Assembly: GCF_029689945.1 (NCBI RefSeq)
Contig: NZ_CP121451.1
Span: 806,001 to 870,000, forward strand
Origin: Paenibacillus amylolyticus
Lineage (GTDB): Bacteria; Bacillota; Bacilli; Paenibacillales; Paenibacillaceae
Direction: 5' to 3'
Length of the DNA stretch: 64,000 nucleotides
Under the pieces are notes generated by a model. It searched no databases, had not been told where the DNA came from, and saw only the letters and a list, made by a program, of their open reading frames with translations. The position numbers and the translations under genes are program-made. Below, in pieces: positions 48,688-57,650 of this stretch (position 1 is the first letter of the stretch; each line of letters begins with the position of its first letter).

Positions 48688-49557
48688 CTACTCCGTTTTG
48701 AACAATGAATTAATCAGGATCGTACACACCAGACACTCCACAATGATAAAGACCGAGATTGCACTGCCATATCCGTACCGGAACGTATCAAAAATGGTGG
48801 CGTACATCAGCGTGCTCGGCACTTCAGTCGTGTAGAACGGCCCGCCGCCCGTTAGTACATAGATCAGGTCAAACACCTTGAATGCACCGATGACTGAAAA
48901 TACAAGGCTTACCTTCAGAATCGGCTTCATCAACGGGATCATGATGGACCATGCCGTGCGAATACGCGAAGCACCATCCATTCGAGCTGCTTCCAGCACA
49001 TCCTGAGACACGGACTTCGCTCCTGCATACATCAGCAGCATGTGATAACCCACGTACTGCCAGAGGGTTGGGATAAAAGAAGCTGCAAGTGCCGTATGCT
49101 TCTGACCGAGCCAATCTTGCGCCCAGTGGGCTAAGCCGATATTTTGCAGCAGCACATTCAGCAGACCGTAATCCGCATTGTAGATTTTCGACCACAACTG
49201 GGCAATAACCACCGTTGAGATCAACACCGGGATGAAATACACGGTCCGGTAGAAGCCCTCCCCCTTGACGTTGGACGCCAGAATCAGTGCAAGCACCAGC
49301 GAGATCGGCAGTTGAATGAACACCGAAGCTCCCGCAAATAACAAAGAGTTTTTGATCGAATTCAGTACCCGGGTGTCCTTAAACATCTCTACATAGTTGT
49401 CCAGGCCGATAAATGTCCCCCTGCCTACGCCGTTCCAGTCCAGTAGACTGTAATAACTGGAGACAAAGATTGGAATAAGCACAATTCCGCAGAACAGAAT
49501 CAGTGTGGGCAGTACGAAGACAGCTATGGTGCCTTTATTGGAAAATACAGAGTTCAT
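48688..49557 (-). CDS. Carbohydrate ABC transporter permease (MalF type)
   Basis: 289 residues from the ATG at 49557, 7 bases after AGGAG; the in-frame ATG at 49602 lies in the intercistronic hairpin and is rejected. The first membrane segment is IAVFVLPTLILFCGIVLIPI. The EAA loop is VLEAARMDGASRIRTAW near residue 190. It pairs with the MalG-type permease. Substrate unknown; relatives carry oligosaccharides of plant or microbial origin. Confidence 0.92.
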   Translation of the reverse strand: MNSVFSNKGTIAVFVLPTLILFCGIVLIPIFVSSYYSLLDWNGVGRGTFIGLDNYVEMFKDTRVLNSIKNSLLFAGASVFIQLPISLVLALILASNVKGEGFYRTVYFIPVLISTVVIAQLWSKIYNADYGLLNVLLQNIGLAHWAQDWLGQKHTALAASFIPTLWQYVGYHMLLMYAGAKSVSQDVLEAARMDGASRIRTAWSIMIPLMKPILKVSLVFSVIGAFKVFDLIYVLTGGGPFYTTEVPSTLMYATIFDTFRYGYGSAISVFIIVECLVCTILINSLFKTE

Positions 49558-49574
49558 CGTTGTTCTCCTCTCAA

Positions 49575-49607
49575 AGGCGTGACCGGGTATATGCCGGACC
49601 ACGCCTT
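49575..49607 (-). other. Intercistronic hairpin between the binding protein and permease genes
   Basis: AAGGCGTG pairs with CACGCCTT, with an inner TCCGG/CCCGG stem. Such hairpins after binding-protein genes usually stabilise the upstream mRNA and lower downstream expression; there is no U-run for full termination. Confidence 0.65.
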
Positions 49608-49629
49608 GTTTGGGTTTTGGCTGTTTAAC

Positions 49630-50943
49630 CTACAGGCTTAGCTCCGTTGGTTTGAGCTGTGCCATCTGTTTGCAGAACTCCTCCGGTGTTACATCACCAG
49701 CCAGCAACTGGGCGATCAGGTTTTTGTGCGCTTCGGCAGACTCCGCTGGCAGAATGTTATCCCACCACGCGATGAATGAGGTCGCCGTTTTCATAATATC
49801 CGCCGCAGACAGATCAAGGGAGGACAGGCTGGACGTGTCGAGTGCATCGGTTTTCCAGCTTGGCAGACCGGCTCCAGCCAGGAAACCTTGCGTACCCAGC
49901 TGCTCGCTCAGATACATCAGGAATTCTACAGCTTCCTTCGGATGTTTCGTATTCTGGTTGATGTAGAAACCATCCACGGCTCCGCCGAAGATTTCGGTAT
50001 TGGTGCCTTTGCCATCCTCAAACACCGGGAACGGAATCACTTTCACTTTGCCCTTGACTGCGGAGGACGGGTCCTCAATTCCTGCATTCACCCAGTTGGC
50101 CTGGAACATCATCGCCCCGTTGCCTGCATTGAATGCCCCAAGCATCTCGTCATAGCTCATGCTGAACATGCTGCTGTTGAACGCTCCTGCTTGCGCAAGC
50201 TGCTGGATCTTGGTCGCGGCGGCAACAAAGTCGGGTGAATCCCACTTTGACGGATCTTTAAAAGCTTCCATCACCGCAGCATTGCCTGCCTGGCGCATAG
50301 CAATGATGTCGTACCAGTACATGCCCGGCCAGCGGTCCTTTTCCCCAATCACAGCCGGAGTGATTCCTGCCGCTTTCAGCTTCTCGATTGCATCCAGCAG
50401 TTCGTTATAGGTGGTCGGAATCTTGGCACCCGCCTGCTCGAACAGTTCCGTATTCACGTAAAGGTTAGCGATATGGGTGTACACGGGCAAGGTGTAGATT
50501 TTGCCGTCCATATTGATGGCCTCAGCCATTCCCGGACCCATTCGTTCCTTGATATCGTCTGTCAGGTAACTTGAGATTTCCAGCACATTGCCGGATTTGA
50601 TGTACGGCTGGATGAAGCTGCCACCACCCATACCATAGAACAGGTCCGGCGCTTCACCCGCTGCAATCGATGTTTTGACTTTGGTTTTGTACTGTTCTCC
50701 TGTCGTGCCCGTACGTTCAACCTGAATGTCCGGATGCTCGCTGTTCCATTTCTCCACAATCTCGGGCAGCAGCTTGGCCGAAGGATCGGTATTGCCGACC
50801 GACTGATCCCACAGCGTCAGCTTGATTTTGCCGTTACTTTCCCCCTGTGCACCGCCGGACGAATCGGTTGAACATGCTACCAGACTGCTTACAATGCCCA
50901 GAGTCAGAAGTAGACTTGCCGATTTTTTTAATAGCGCTTTCAT
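49630..50943 (-). CDS. Sugar ABC transporter substrate-binding lipoprotein
   Basis: 437 residues. Lipoprotein signal peptide with lipobox LVAC at about residues 21-24, then a family 1 solute-binding domain (IKLTLWDQSVGN; VKTSIAAGEAPDLFYGMGGG; IYTLPVYTHIANLYVNTELF; NGAMMFQANWVNAG). It binds a sugar outside the membrane for the two permeases downstream. The ATG at 50943 follows GGGAGG. The YesN-type regulator gene lies 190 bp upstream, so the promoter is probably under its control. Confidence 0.92.
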   Translation of the reverse strand: MKALLKKSASLLLTLGIVSSLVACSTDSSGGAQGESNGKIKLTLWDQSVGNTDPSAKLLPEIVEKWNSEHPDIQVERTGTTGEQYKTKVKTSIAAGEAPDLFYGMGGGSFIQPYIKSGNVLEISSYLTDDIKERMGPGMAEAINMDGKIYTLPVYTHIANLYVNTELFEQAGAKIPTTYNELLDAIEKLKAAGITPAVIGEKDRWPGMYWYDIIAMRQAGNAAVMEAFKDPSKWDSPDFVAAATKIQQLAQAGAFNSSMFSMSYDEMLGAFNAGNGAMMFQANWVNAGIEDPSSAVKGKVKVIPFPVFEDGKGTNTEIFGGAVDGFYINQNTKHPKEAVEFLMYLSEQLGTQGFLAGAGLPSWKTDALDTSSLSSLDLSAADIMKTATSFIAWWDNILPAESAEAHKNLIAQLLAGDVTPEEFCKQMAQLKPTELSL

Positions 50944-51132
50944 ATCTATAGACCTCCCTATATGTTTTCGTTGGTTCTAGCCCATATTTTAGGCAAACTG
51001 TGCTTTGTTCTCCATTTAGAAAACAGGCATCGATTTGTAATATTCGAACATATCTGGAATTGAAACTGGAAGTGGGTGTATGCTAACACCTTCTCTGCAC
51101 TCTCCACACTCCTAATTTATGCGTTCTCGTTT

Positions 51133-52917
51133 TCAGGTTTTTACATTCCGATATTCATTCATGGATCGGCCGAAATGTTTTTTGAACAAGACGCTGAAAT
51201 AGTGTGGATCCGGGATGCCTACCTGCTCCCCAATCTCATATCCTTTCAAATCCGTCTGTTTCAGCAGCATTTCAGCCTTCTTCATGCGGAGTTGCGTCAG
51301 ATATTCCACAAATGTCTGCCCGGTTTCTTTTTCATCAGCCGCCCCAGATGGCCCGAACTTACGTAAAAGCAGCCGCGGTGCTGGATAGCCCCACTTCCGC
51401 AATGCTCATGTTCTCTTCGAGATAAGCCATCACCCGGTCAATCAGATTGCCCTCCTTGGCCTGTCGCTTGGCTTGTATGACATCCGATACGGTGCGGACA
51501 TGCTGCTTTAGCATGCTTTTTAGTTCAGGCAGATGATCTGCTGTGAAAATGGCCGCAACGGCCTCTTTGTTCAATGCGTGCTCTCCATCAAGCTGCTGCT
51601 CTATGGCAGCACGCTGGCACTCCGTAACCACATCCATGGCTGCCATCCGAAACTGTGAAACTTCCGAGAATGGCACAGACAGCATACGCTCCAGCAACAA
51701 TACAGCTTCTTCCCCGCGCCAATACTGACGTAAAATTGCAGTTGTTGGAGCAGATGTGCATCCGAGTGATAGGGCCTTTTCCCGCCTTCGATGATCAGAT
51801 CCTCGAAGCAAATGACCTGATTTTTCCCCACAAACGCCTGATAGTCGAGTGCACGACAAGCTTCCCGGTATCCCGCACAGGCCTTCCCCCATCCTGATTG
51901 CCATTGCCCAATCCCTACGGTCACATCCACTTCGCATCCTTCGAGCTTAAGCGTATGTTGAAGTTCTCCCTGAAGTTGCTGTACCTGATTGGCAAATTCC
52001 GTATTCGCCCCAAGTGAGAGCACAACGATCCGGTTATAGGGGTCCATGACGATAATGGTTTGCGAATCATGCGGATAAAAAGCCTGTGCCTGCTTCATGC
52101 CTGCCATTCGCAGCAGAATATGTATTTCCTCAGCCGGTTGTGGATGGGCTTCTGTCTGATGCCTGCTTAAATGGGTTTGGGTTTGATCGTCGTGTTGAGG
52201 CTCTCGTTGAACTTGGCTGAGTTGGTGGGCTTGATGTGCTCGTTGTGCTTGATATGCTTGATGAGATGTCTCGCACAGTTGCTGACTTTCCTCTGGTGCA
52301 GTTATCTTCGCTTGCGGGACAGCAACCTGCACCTCCATGACTGCGATACGTAATCCTGGTTCACCAGACGAGATAGGAATGCCGAAGAATCGCGCCTTTT
52401 CTTGGAGTTCATCCTCAGGGATCACATCACTCAACCATTGATTCACAAATCGCTCCCTTAGATATGGCAAGCTCTGCTTCATTTCCTCCCGCAGCTTCAT
52501 CAGCTCATACTCGCGCCCAATTTCCTGCTCGATTACCGCTCGCAGCTTCGCCGTAACCTGTAATAACTCCGAAGCACGAATGGGTTTCAAAATAAAATCG
52601 GATATGCCCAGCTTCACACTCTGACGAGCATATTCAAATTCATCATGTCCCGTTACTACCACGATTTTTAAGTTTGGGTAACGCTCCATGAGGATGCCGC
52701 TCAGTTCAATACCGTCCATCTTCGGCATGTATATATCCGTGAACACGATATCTGGACGCAACAGGTCCACCTGGTCCAAAGCCTCTTCAGCATCCGAGGC
52801 CTCGCCAATAATCGTCATGCCTTGCTGCTCCCAATCGATACGCATGCGCAGCAGATTTCGGATGAGGTACTCGTCATCCACAATCAATACCTTTAACGGT
52901 TCCACAGTTAATCCCAT
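51133..52917 (-). CDS. YesN-type response regulator with AraC output (two frameshifts)
   Basis: About 593 residues when repaired. CheY-like receiver at 8-125 (KVLIVDDEYLIRNLLRMRID; phospho-acceptor Asp in VFTDIYMPKMDG; Lys in FILKPIRAS). A Gln/His-rich low-complexity insert lies at about 215-270 (HQAYQAQRAHQAHQLSQVQR). The C-terminal AraC domain is spread over three frames, with breaks at 51712-51715 (restores IGAGEEAVLLLERML) and 51365-51368 (restores AAFYVSSGHLGRLMKKETG). Ends KKHFGRSMNEYRNVKT. It is the partner of the overlapping kinase gene and the likely activator of the sugar importer downstream. Confidence 0.88.
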
Positions 52918-54947
52918 GATTCATCGGCTCCCTTCGGGATCGTTATGATAATGGTGGTTCCTTTTCCAACCTCGCTCTCCAGCTTGAGTCCATCCTCTCC
53001 TTCGTAGAAAATGCGGAGCCGCTCCATCGTGCCCCATAAGCCAAAGCTTGGATTGTGTTTAGAATGATGAGTAGGATTAGATGAATTAGAAAGTTCAGAT
53101 AAACTAGAGGGGTTAGATAAGTTCGTTGAGTTAATTGAGTTAGTTGAGTCAAAACGGTTAGGACTGTTCATTTCTTTGCGTTGAATCTGCTGCACTTCTA
53201 CCTCGGACATGCCGACTCCGTCGTCAGTAATCGTTAGAAGTACCCCTTCCTTGGATCGATGAGCTTGAATGCGTATCGTGCCTGGGCTGCCTTTGGGACG
53301 GATACCATGATACAACGAATTTTCCACCAATGGCTGGAGCACGAGCTTGGGAATCATCACTCGCTCACAGTCTGAATCGATATCGTACTGCACCTCAAAT
53401 ACGCCGGGGTAGCGCACCTGCTGGATCGTCAGATAATTGCGTACAATCTCAACCTCCTCGTGCAGTGTAACCAGTTCACGGCCTTTGCTGACGCTCAGGC
53501 GATAGTAACTTCCAAGCGCTTCTAACAGCTCACATACCTTATCGTTCATGCCCGACAGGGCCAGGGAGGTGATGGAATCCAGTGTGTTGTATAGAAAATG
53601 GGGCTTGATCTGCGCCTGAAGTGTATTCAGCTCTGCACGGCGGATCGTCTGCTGCTCCTGAATGATGCGTTTCAGCATCTGGTCAATCTGCTCAATCATC
53701 TGGTTGTATCCTCCATATAGCTGTGCGAACTCGTAGCTGTTCAGCTCAACTGTCACTTTGCGGAAGTTGCCGGTGGGCGCCTTCTGCATGGAACGAAGCA
53801 GCTTGTGAATGGGTTTAATAACACTGCGCGAGATGATAAACGAACTGACGAAAAAAACAGTTCCATTCACTGCCAGTAAGATCAGTGCAAGTAGTACCAT
53901 CGACTTATTACGGGTATCCGTAGCCCGGTATGGGCTCATACTGATGAACTTCCACTGATCATCACCAGCTGATCGATAGGTCACCGCATATTCCTGACTA
54001 TGTGCATGTAAAGTAATAAATCCGGAGGGATGCTCTTGAAATGCTTGTTTTAACTTGGCCTGATTGGCCTTTAACATCTCATGCATGCCTCCCTGTCCAG
54101 AAGCCGCAGACATGGATGCGTTGGATACAGAAGGTACGGCCTTCTTTACATTGGTTGCTGCGTTGGTTGCTATCACCCGCTGATGCTCATCCAGAATGGC
54201 CACCTGAAATGAATCAGGAGCAGACAAATTGGCATAGGCCTGAGCGATGGATTTCCCCTTAATGTTCATGACAAGAAATCCAAGCGGAGATGTATCATCC
54301 AGATCCCGAATGAGTCGTATAAACGAGACCACCTCTTGCCCATCTTTCTCCCCCGTTGCCGAGACTCCGCTGTCGTTGTTGCCACCATTCAACCTGAGCA
54401 GATATCTTCCGTTGTGCTCCAGTGCCTGTTCGTACCATGGTGCTTCCTTCACACTCGCCTCCATAAACGCAGGCCATTCCTGTGTGCCAACCGAGAAGCG
54501 GTGCCCCGAATTATCGTAAATATAGACTGAATCGATAATTGGAACCGCTTGCATAAGATTGGTCAGATACGCGCTTAGCTTGGACTGTGTCTGTAGATTG
54601 GAGTACACATTGCCCTGCCGCAGCAGGTTCTGCAAGTTGGGATCGGAGAAGATCATTTTCGAATAATTGTTCACGTTCTCGATCATCAGATTAACGTTGG
54701 TCTCAATGGATGTAATCGTCTGTAGTGATGCTTCATTGATCTTTCGCCGTGCGTCATTTTCCGAGATTCGATTCAGAACCAACGCACTGAACGCCACCGT
54801 TAGCAGAATAATGACAAAGTAGGCAAACGGAATTTTAAAAGCCAGCGTCTTGGGCTTGCGTTGAATGAACTCTTTGAAACGGGGAGTCCACGTCTTCTTC
54901 ATTGCACTGGAGGTTGCTTTTGTGTTTGCTCTCGTGTTTGCTTTCAT
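52908..54947 (-). CDS. YesM-type sensor histidine kinase
   Basis: 679 residues from the ATG at 54947. A membrane segment at about 40-60, an extracellular Cache-like sensor to about 345, a second membrane segment (VLLALILLAVNGTVFFVSSF), HAMP, His_kinase with the phospho-acceptor His in IKPHFLYNTLDSI, and HATPase_c (LQPLVENSLYHGI; ITDDGVGMSE; SFGLWGTMERL). A Ser/Asn-rich insert of about 38 residues sits between the G1 and G2 boxes. No ribosome binding site precedes the ATG at 54947 or the ATG at 54902; the best start is the GTG at 55114, out of frame because of a 20-bp duplication. The stop overlaps the regulator start. Confidence 0.9.
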   Translation of the reverse strand: MKANTRANTKATSSAMKKTWTPRFKEFIQRKPKTLAFKIPFAYFVIILLTVAFSALVLNRISENDARRKINEASLQTITSIETNVNLMIENVNNYSKMIFSDPNLQNLLRQGNVYSNLQTQSKLSAYLTNLMQAVPIIDSVYIYDNSGHRFSVGTQEWPAFMEASVKEAPWYEQALEHNGRYLLRLNGGNNDSGVSATGEKDGQEVVSFIRLIRDLDDTSPLGFLVMNIKGKSIAQAYANLSAPDSFQVAILDEHQRVIATNAATNVKKAVPSVSNASMSAASGQGGMHEMLKANQAKLKQAFQEHPSGFITLHAHSQEYAVTYRSAGDDQWKFISMSPYRATDTRNKSMVLLALILLAVNGTVFFVSSFIISRSVIKPIHKLLRSMQKAPTGNFRKVTVELNSYEFAQLYGGYNQMIEQIDQMLKRIIQEQQTIRRAELNTLQAQIKPHFLYNTLDSITSLALSGMNDKVCELLEALGSYYRLSVSKGRELVTLHEEVEIVRNYLTIQQVRYPGVFEVQYDIDSDCERVMIPKLVLQPLVENSLYHGIRPKGSPGTIRIQAHRSKEGVLLTITDDGVGMSEVEVQQIQRKEMNSPNRFDSTNSINSTNLSNPSSLSELSNSSNPTHHSKHNPSFGLWGTMERLRIFYEGEDGLKLESEVGKGTTIIITIPKGADESWD
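53035..53165. repeat. Low-complexity tract within the kinase ATP-binding domain
   Basis: Imperfect iterations of GTTAGATGAATTAGAAAGTT and GTTGAGTTAATTGAGTTAGT-like units encode a Ser/Asn/Thr-rich insert. Length is kept in frame. It looks like replication slippage. Confidence 0.6.
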
Positions 54948-55062
54948 ATTTTCGTTTGCTTCGGCATTGGTCTCGGCATCTGATTGGACTGTTGCTGTTG
55001 ATGTTGCTCTTGCTGTTGCTTTCGCTTCAATTGTTGCATCTTTTTCTACTGCTTCTTCTGCC

Positions 55063-55102
55063 TCTGTTGTTGCATCCTTTGCTCTGTTGTTGCATCCTTT
55101 GC
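55063..55102. repeat. Direct tandem duplication of 20 bp at the 5' end of the kinase gene
   Basis: TCTGTTGTTGCATCCTTTGC occurs at 55063-55082 and again at 55083-55102, with a partial third copy to 55108. Removing one copy puts the GTG at 55114 in frame with the kinase (147 bases, 49 codons, to the ATG at 54947). Confidence 0.85.
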
Positions 55103-55111
55103 TCTGTTTTG

Positions 55112-55127
55112 CACTGTGACCCTCCTT
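55112..55127 (-). promoter_or_regulatory. Strong ribosome binding site and GTG start for the kinase gene
   Basis: AAAGGAGGG lies 5 bases before the GTG at 55114-55112. As sequenced, this start reads only 22 codons to a TAG; it would enter the kinase frame if one 20-bp repeat were absent. Confidence 0.6.
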
Positions 55128-55215
55128 TGGTTCCGAGGTGTGATGGGTTTAACGGTTGGGATCGGATGACCTGTTGTGTTATCCACCCATTTTCTCGGAT
55201 TTTATACAATTGTAT

Positions 55216-55245
55216 ATTATAGGACGGTGTGCGGAAGAGACTCAA
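55216..55245 (-). promoter_or_regulatory. Sigma-A-type promoter of the kinase-regulator pair
   Basis: Minus strand TTGAGT, 18 bases, TATAAT. A perfect palindrome TATACAATTGTATA follows at 55203-55216, just at the transcription start, and could be an operator. The rest of the gap 55246-55689 shows no convincing gene or RNA. Confidence 0.6.
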
Positions 55246-55689
55246 TTCTTTTTTATTGCTTGAGGATAGCTAGATTGAGTGAAGTAGATTGAGATTTGGG
55301 AGTTGATTGTTATGAATGCTGGGTGAATGATGCATGTAGGGGACACTGTAGTTGCAGCCGCAAGGAGCACTGCTTTATAAAATGTTGTAGGTAGAGATAA
55401 AAATTTGTGGTTTGTACCGGATGGAGAGTGCAGGGGGATACGCGAAGGATCTTAATACACAAAAGATGCTGATAAACAGCTAGCTTGATATGCGCATACT
55501 TTTGAGCAAAATCATGATATGTACGAGCATAATTCTTGCAACTGACAGTGTGTTGATCGAGTGGTTAAGTTTGGGGAGTCCTATCATCGTTTTCTCGTAT
55601 AATGAATTTAAGCGGGGCAATTGTCGGAGGCAAACCGCCCCCGGGCAGGAACATTACCGTTCGTTATTGTAAGAAATAGCGAATCGTGA

Positions 55690-56052
55690 TCAAAGCGAGA
55701 ATTCGGTAACTCCTTTTTTGGAGGCATATTTCAGTGTGTAGCTTCCTTTTGTCCCATATGGCATCGTAGCGATTTGGATACGGGTGTAATCCAGTCGACT
55801 CTCTCTGAGCACCTTTTTAATTAGCGCTACGCTCCGATCCTCGTCCATTACCACACAGAAAATGTTCATTACATATTCCTTCGGATCAGCCACACGGCTA
55901 CCCAGATCACATCCATCCACCTCTCCCAACTCTGCCTGGGTCAGAACGGTTTCCAGATATTCCATCACCTTTTCCTTCAACCAATGATCTCGTTTGCTGC
56001 CCTGCGCACTCTTCAGTGGATACTGCACCACAAGCCAGTATTTTTCACTCAT
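55690..56052 (-). CDS. Hypothetical protein, 120 residues
   Basis: Starts MSEKYWLVVQYPLKSAQGSK; soluble, mixed alpha/beta by composition, ends KYASKKGVTEFSL. No signal peptide, membrane segment or motif I recognise. The ribosome binding site is weak (GGTGAAG). Neighbours are the sugar-importer regulators on one side and the uracil-DNA glycosylase-like gene on the other, with no operon link. Amino-acid composition supports a real protein. Confidence 0.6.
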   Translation of the reverse strand: MSEKYWLVVQYPLKSAQGSKRDHWLKEKVMEYLETVLTQAELGEVDGCDLGSRVADPKEYVMNIFCVVMDEDRSVALIKKVLRESRLDYTRIQIATMPYGTKGSYTLKYASKKGVTEFSL

Positions 56053-56159
56053 TTAGCTTCACCAACCAATCTTTATAGGATAGAGCATTACATTATGTGT
56101 GGTCACTTGAACGATAAGGTGCATATGTCAGGCTTACATCTCTCCAGTTTCAAACTGGG

Positions 56160-56867
56160 CTAGATTATTGACCTTACTGCTTTTTGAAATTGTACTGCTC
56201 TCCCGTTTGCAGGATGGGGAACATGGTGATGTTTAATGAGATGGGCGCTTAACGTGTCTGCTGACTTCCTGCCAATCGCTACAATCTGAGCATCAGGATT
56301 CAGTTGCATAAGCTGTCTGGCGAATAACACACCATCCTCCAACTCTGCCAAAGTCGGCGTTCGATTCGTCATCCTTTTTTCAGGAGATTGATAAGGATGA
56401 AAAGGATAGATGTTCCAAAATATAAAGTCCGTTGGTCTCCACCTTGAACTGGATAATACTTCGCCCCATATGATGGATGCTGTCGGTTCTGCGAATCCAT
56501 AAAGTGCCTGACTCCGGTTAGGTTTGGCGATATTGGGCAGACTTGTTCGCACACCCGGCTCACCTGGGAAAATCATCTGGGTATTCACCAACGAGTGATT
56601 CCCGATAACCATTCGCTCAGACGTCAAGGGTACACCAGAGAACCTCGCCCCTTGATATCCCACGGCTTCCGCAATAAATATGTACCGAGCCTTGCACATT
56701 CTTGGTTCGAAATACCTGACCAATTGTTCCGACCGAATCTTCACCGCTTCGGGGCCGATATCATAACCCGTCACATAATCTCGCCAAGGATTAATCACAT
56801 TTACTGGTGACACATATGCTTGTATCCCTGCAACAAACTCGCGGATCTCTTGCTGCGTTTGGCTCAT
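56160..56867 (-). CDS. Uracil-DNA glycosylase-like protein
   Basis: 235 residues. YIFIAEAVGYQGARFSGVPL resembles the uracil-binding motif A region of the UDG superfamily, DFIFWNIYPFHPY the middle strand, and VPHPANG the C-terminal His-containing motif near residue 215. These proteins remove uracil from DNA; some members of this diverged branch have not been tested. The ATG at 56867 follows AAAGGAGG. It borders the displaced ssrA fragment at 56991, so it marks the outer edge of the small island. Confidence 0.65.
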   Translation of the reverse strand: MSQTQQEIREFVAGIQAYVSPVNVINPWRDYVTGYDIGPEAVKIRSEQLVRYFEPRMCKARYIFIAEAVGYQGARFSGVPLTSERMVIGNHSLVNTQMIFPGEPGVRTSLPNIAKPNRSQALYGFAEPTASIIWGEVLSSSRWRPTDFIFWNIYPFHPYQSPEKRMTNRTPTLAELEDGVLFARQLMQLNPDAQIVAIGRKSADTLSAHLIKHHHVPHPANGRAVQFQKAVRSII

Positions 56868-56932
56868 GTTTTTTTGCCTCCTTTGGGAGATTAAGGCGTA
56901 AATTAGGCTTGCATCAACTTATTTTACAAAGA

Positions 56933-57080
56933 TTATAGCATAAACCAAAAAACCACCAACCAAATCGGGTTGATGGCTATGACTCTCTAATGGAGCGAGG
57001 GGAGTCGAACCCCTGTCCGAAGATATCGGCACATAAGCTTCTACAGGTGTAGTCACAGTTTAGATGTTACCCGAGTAACA
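56933..57080 (-). repeat. Displaced copy of the ssrA 3' end and terminator (attachment-site-like repeat)
   Basis: About 148 bp closely matching 57871-58018. It holds the tmRNA 3' portion (from 56991) with the T-arm GGGGTTCGACTCCCC, the ACATAAGCTTCTAC segment, and the terminator hairpin around 56946-56976. The acceptor-stem end reads CGCTCC, one base short of the CGCCTCC of the full gene. No 5' half is present, so it is not a functional tmRNA. It forms the outer direct repeat of a 0.94-kb insertion. Confidence 0.88.
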
Positions 57081-57650
57081 GTAACCCACAAGAACAGGAT
57101 TAGCCCACGCAGGTATGGACTCAACACAATAGATCAAATCACTCTGCATGATTTCCGCAACAATTAAAGGCTCATATGTATTATCAATAATAGTAACCCG
57201 ATCTGCAATGGCTAGAGCAGGTTTAAGGTTCTTCAATGACTCACCATATCGATAACGAATGTCTTCTTCTGCAATCCAATGTCCACCTTGTTCAACACGA
57301 GAGGCTACACGATCTATATGCATTTGAACATCCTCAAGACCGATATAGTAAACGACAATTTCATAATTGTTTTCTTTTGCTATTTCCATATGTTTTAAAA
57401 CAAATGATCCGGACAATGTCGTTTCAATAGCAAAGTTTGTACCACTTTTAATGAGAGATCGGATTCTTTTCACGGCTTCCCTGCCAGCAGACAGATCAGC
57501 ACTACGCGGATTCTCTGGTTTCAACTCTCTTGCAATTTGATCTGGATCAACCAGTTCACCAAGCCACTCTCTCATTTGCAAGCTGAGTGTACTTTTCCCT
57601 GCTCCATTGGTTCCAGCAAACACAGTCATGACTGGTCTGATTTCACTCAT
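57060..57650 (-). CDS. Zeta-type toxin, P-loop kinase
   Basis: 196 residues from the ATG at 57650, 9 bases after AGGAG. Walker A is GTNGAGKST at residues 13-21; DPDQIARELKPE, AIETTLSG and VYYIGLEDVQMHIDRVASRV follow in the order seen in zeta/AAA_33 proteins, with the substrate-site RRV-like Arg near VEQGGHW. Zeta toxins phosphorylate UDP-N-acetylglucosamine and block wall synthesis. The start overlaps the stop of the small upstream gene, as in toxin-antitoxin pairs. The last codons (YSGNI, stop) are made of ssrA-repeat sequence. Confidence 0.8.
   Translation of the reverse strand: MSEIRPVMTVFAGTNGAGKSTLSLQMREWLGELVDPDQIARELKPENPRSADLSAGREAVKRIRSLIKSGTNFAIETTLSGSFVLKHMEIAKENNYEIVVYYIGLEDVQMHIDRVASRVEQGGHWIAEEDIRYRYGESLKNLKPALAIADRVTIIDNTYEPLIVAEIMQSDLIYCVESIPAWANPVLVGYCYSGNI

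Noticed and set aside
55063..55108. Repeat cluster considered as a CRISPR fragment
   Set aside because: Units are directly adjacent with no spacers and lie in coding sequence; no cas genes are in the window.
54865..55222. Plus-strand ORFs opposite the kinase N-terminus, rich in Ala/Val or Leu/His
   Set aside because: They are antisense shadows of the repetitive GCAACA-type kinase coding region; no ribosome binding site and highly biased composition.
55490..55672. Plus-strand 60-codon ORF in the gap after the kinase gene
   Set aside because: No ribosome binding site, odd composition, and no neighbour link.
56991..57080. tRNA-like 3' half with a T-arm, possible tRNA gene
   Set aside because: It lacks D and anticodon arms and matches the ssrA 3' end, so it is a displaced tmRNA fragment.
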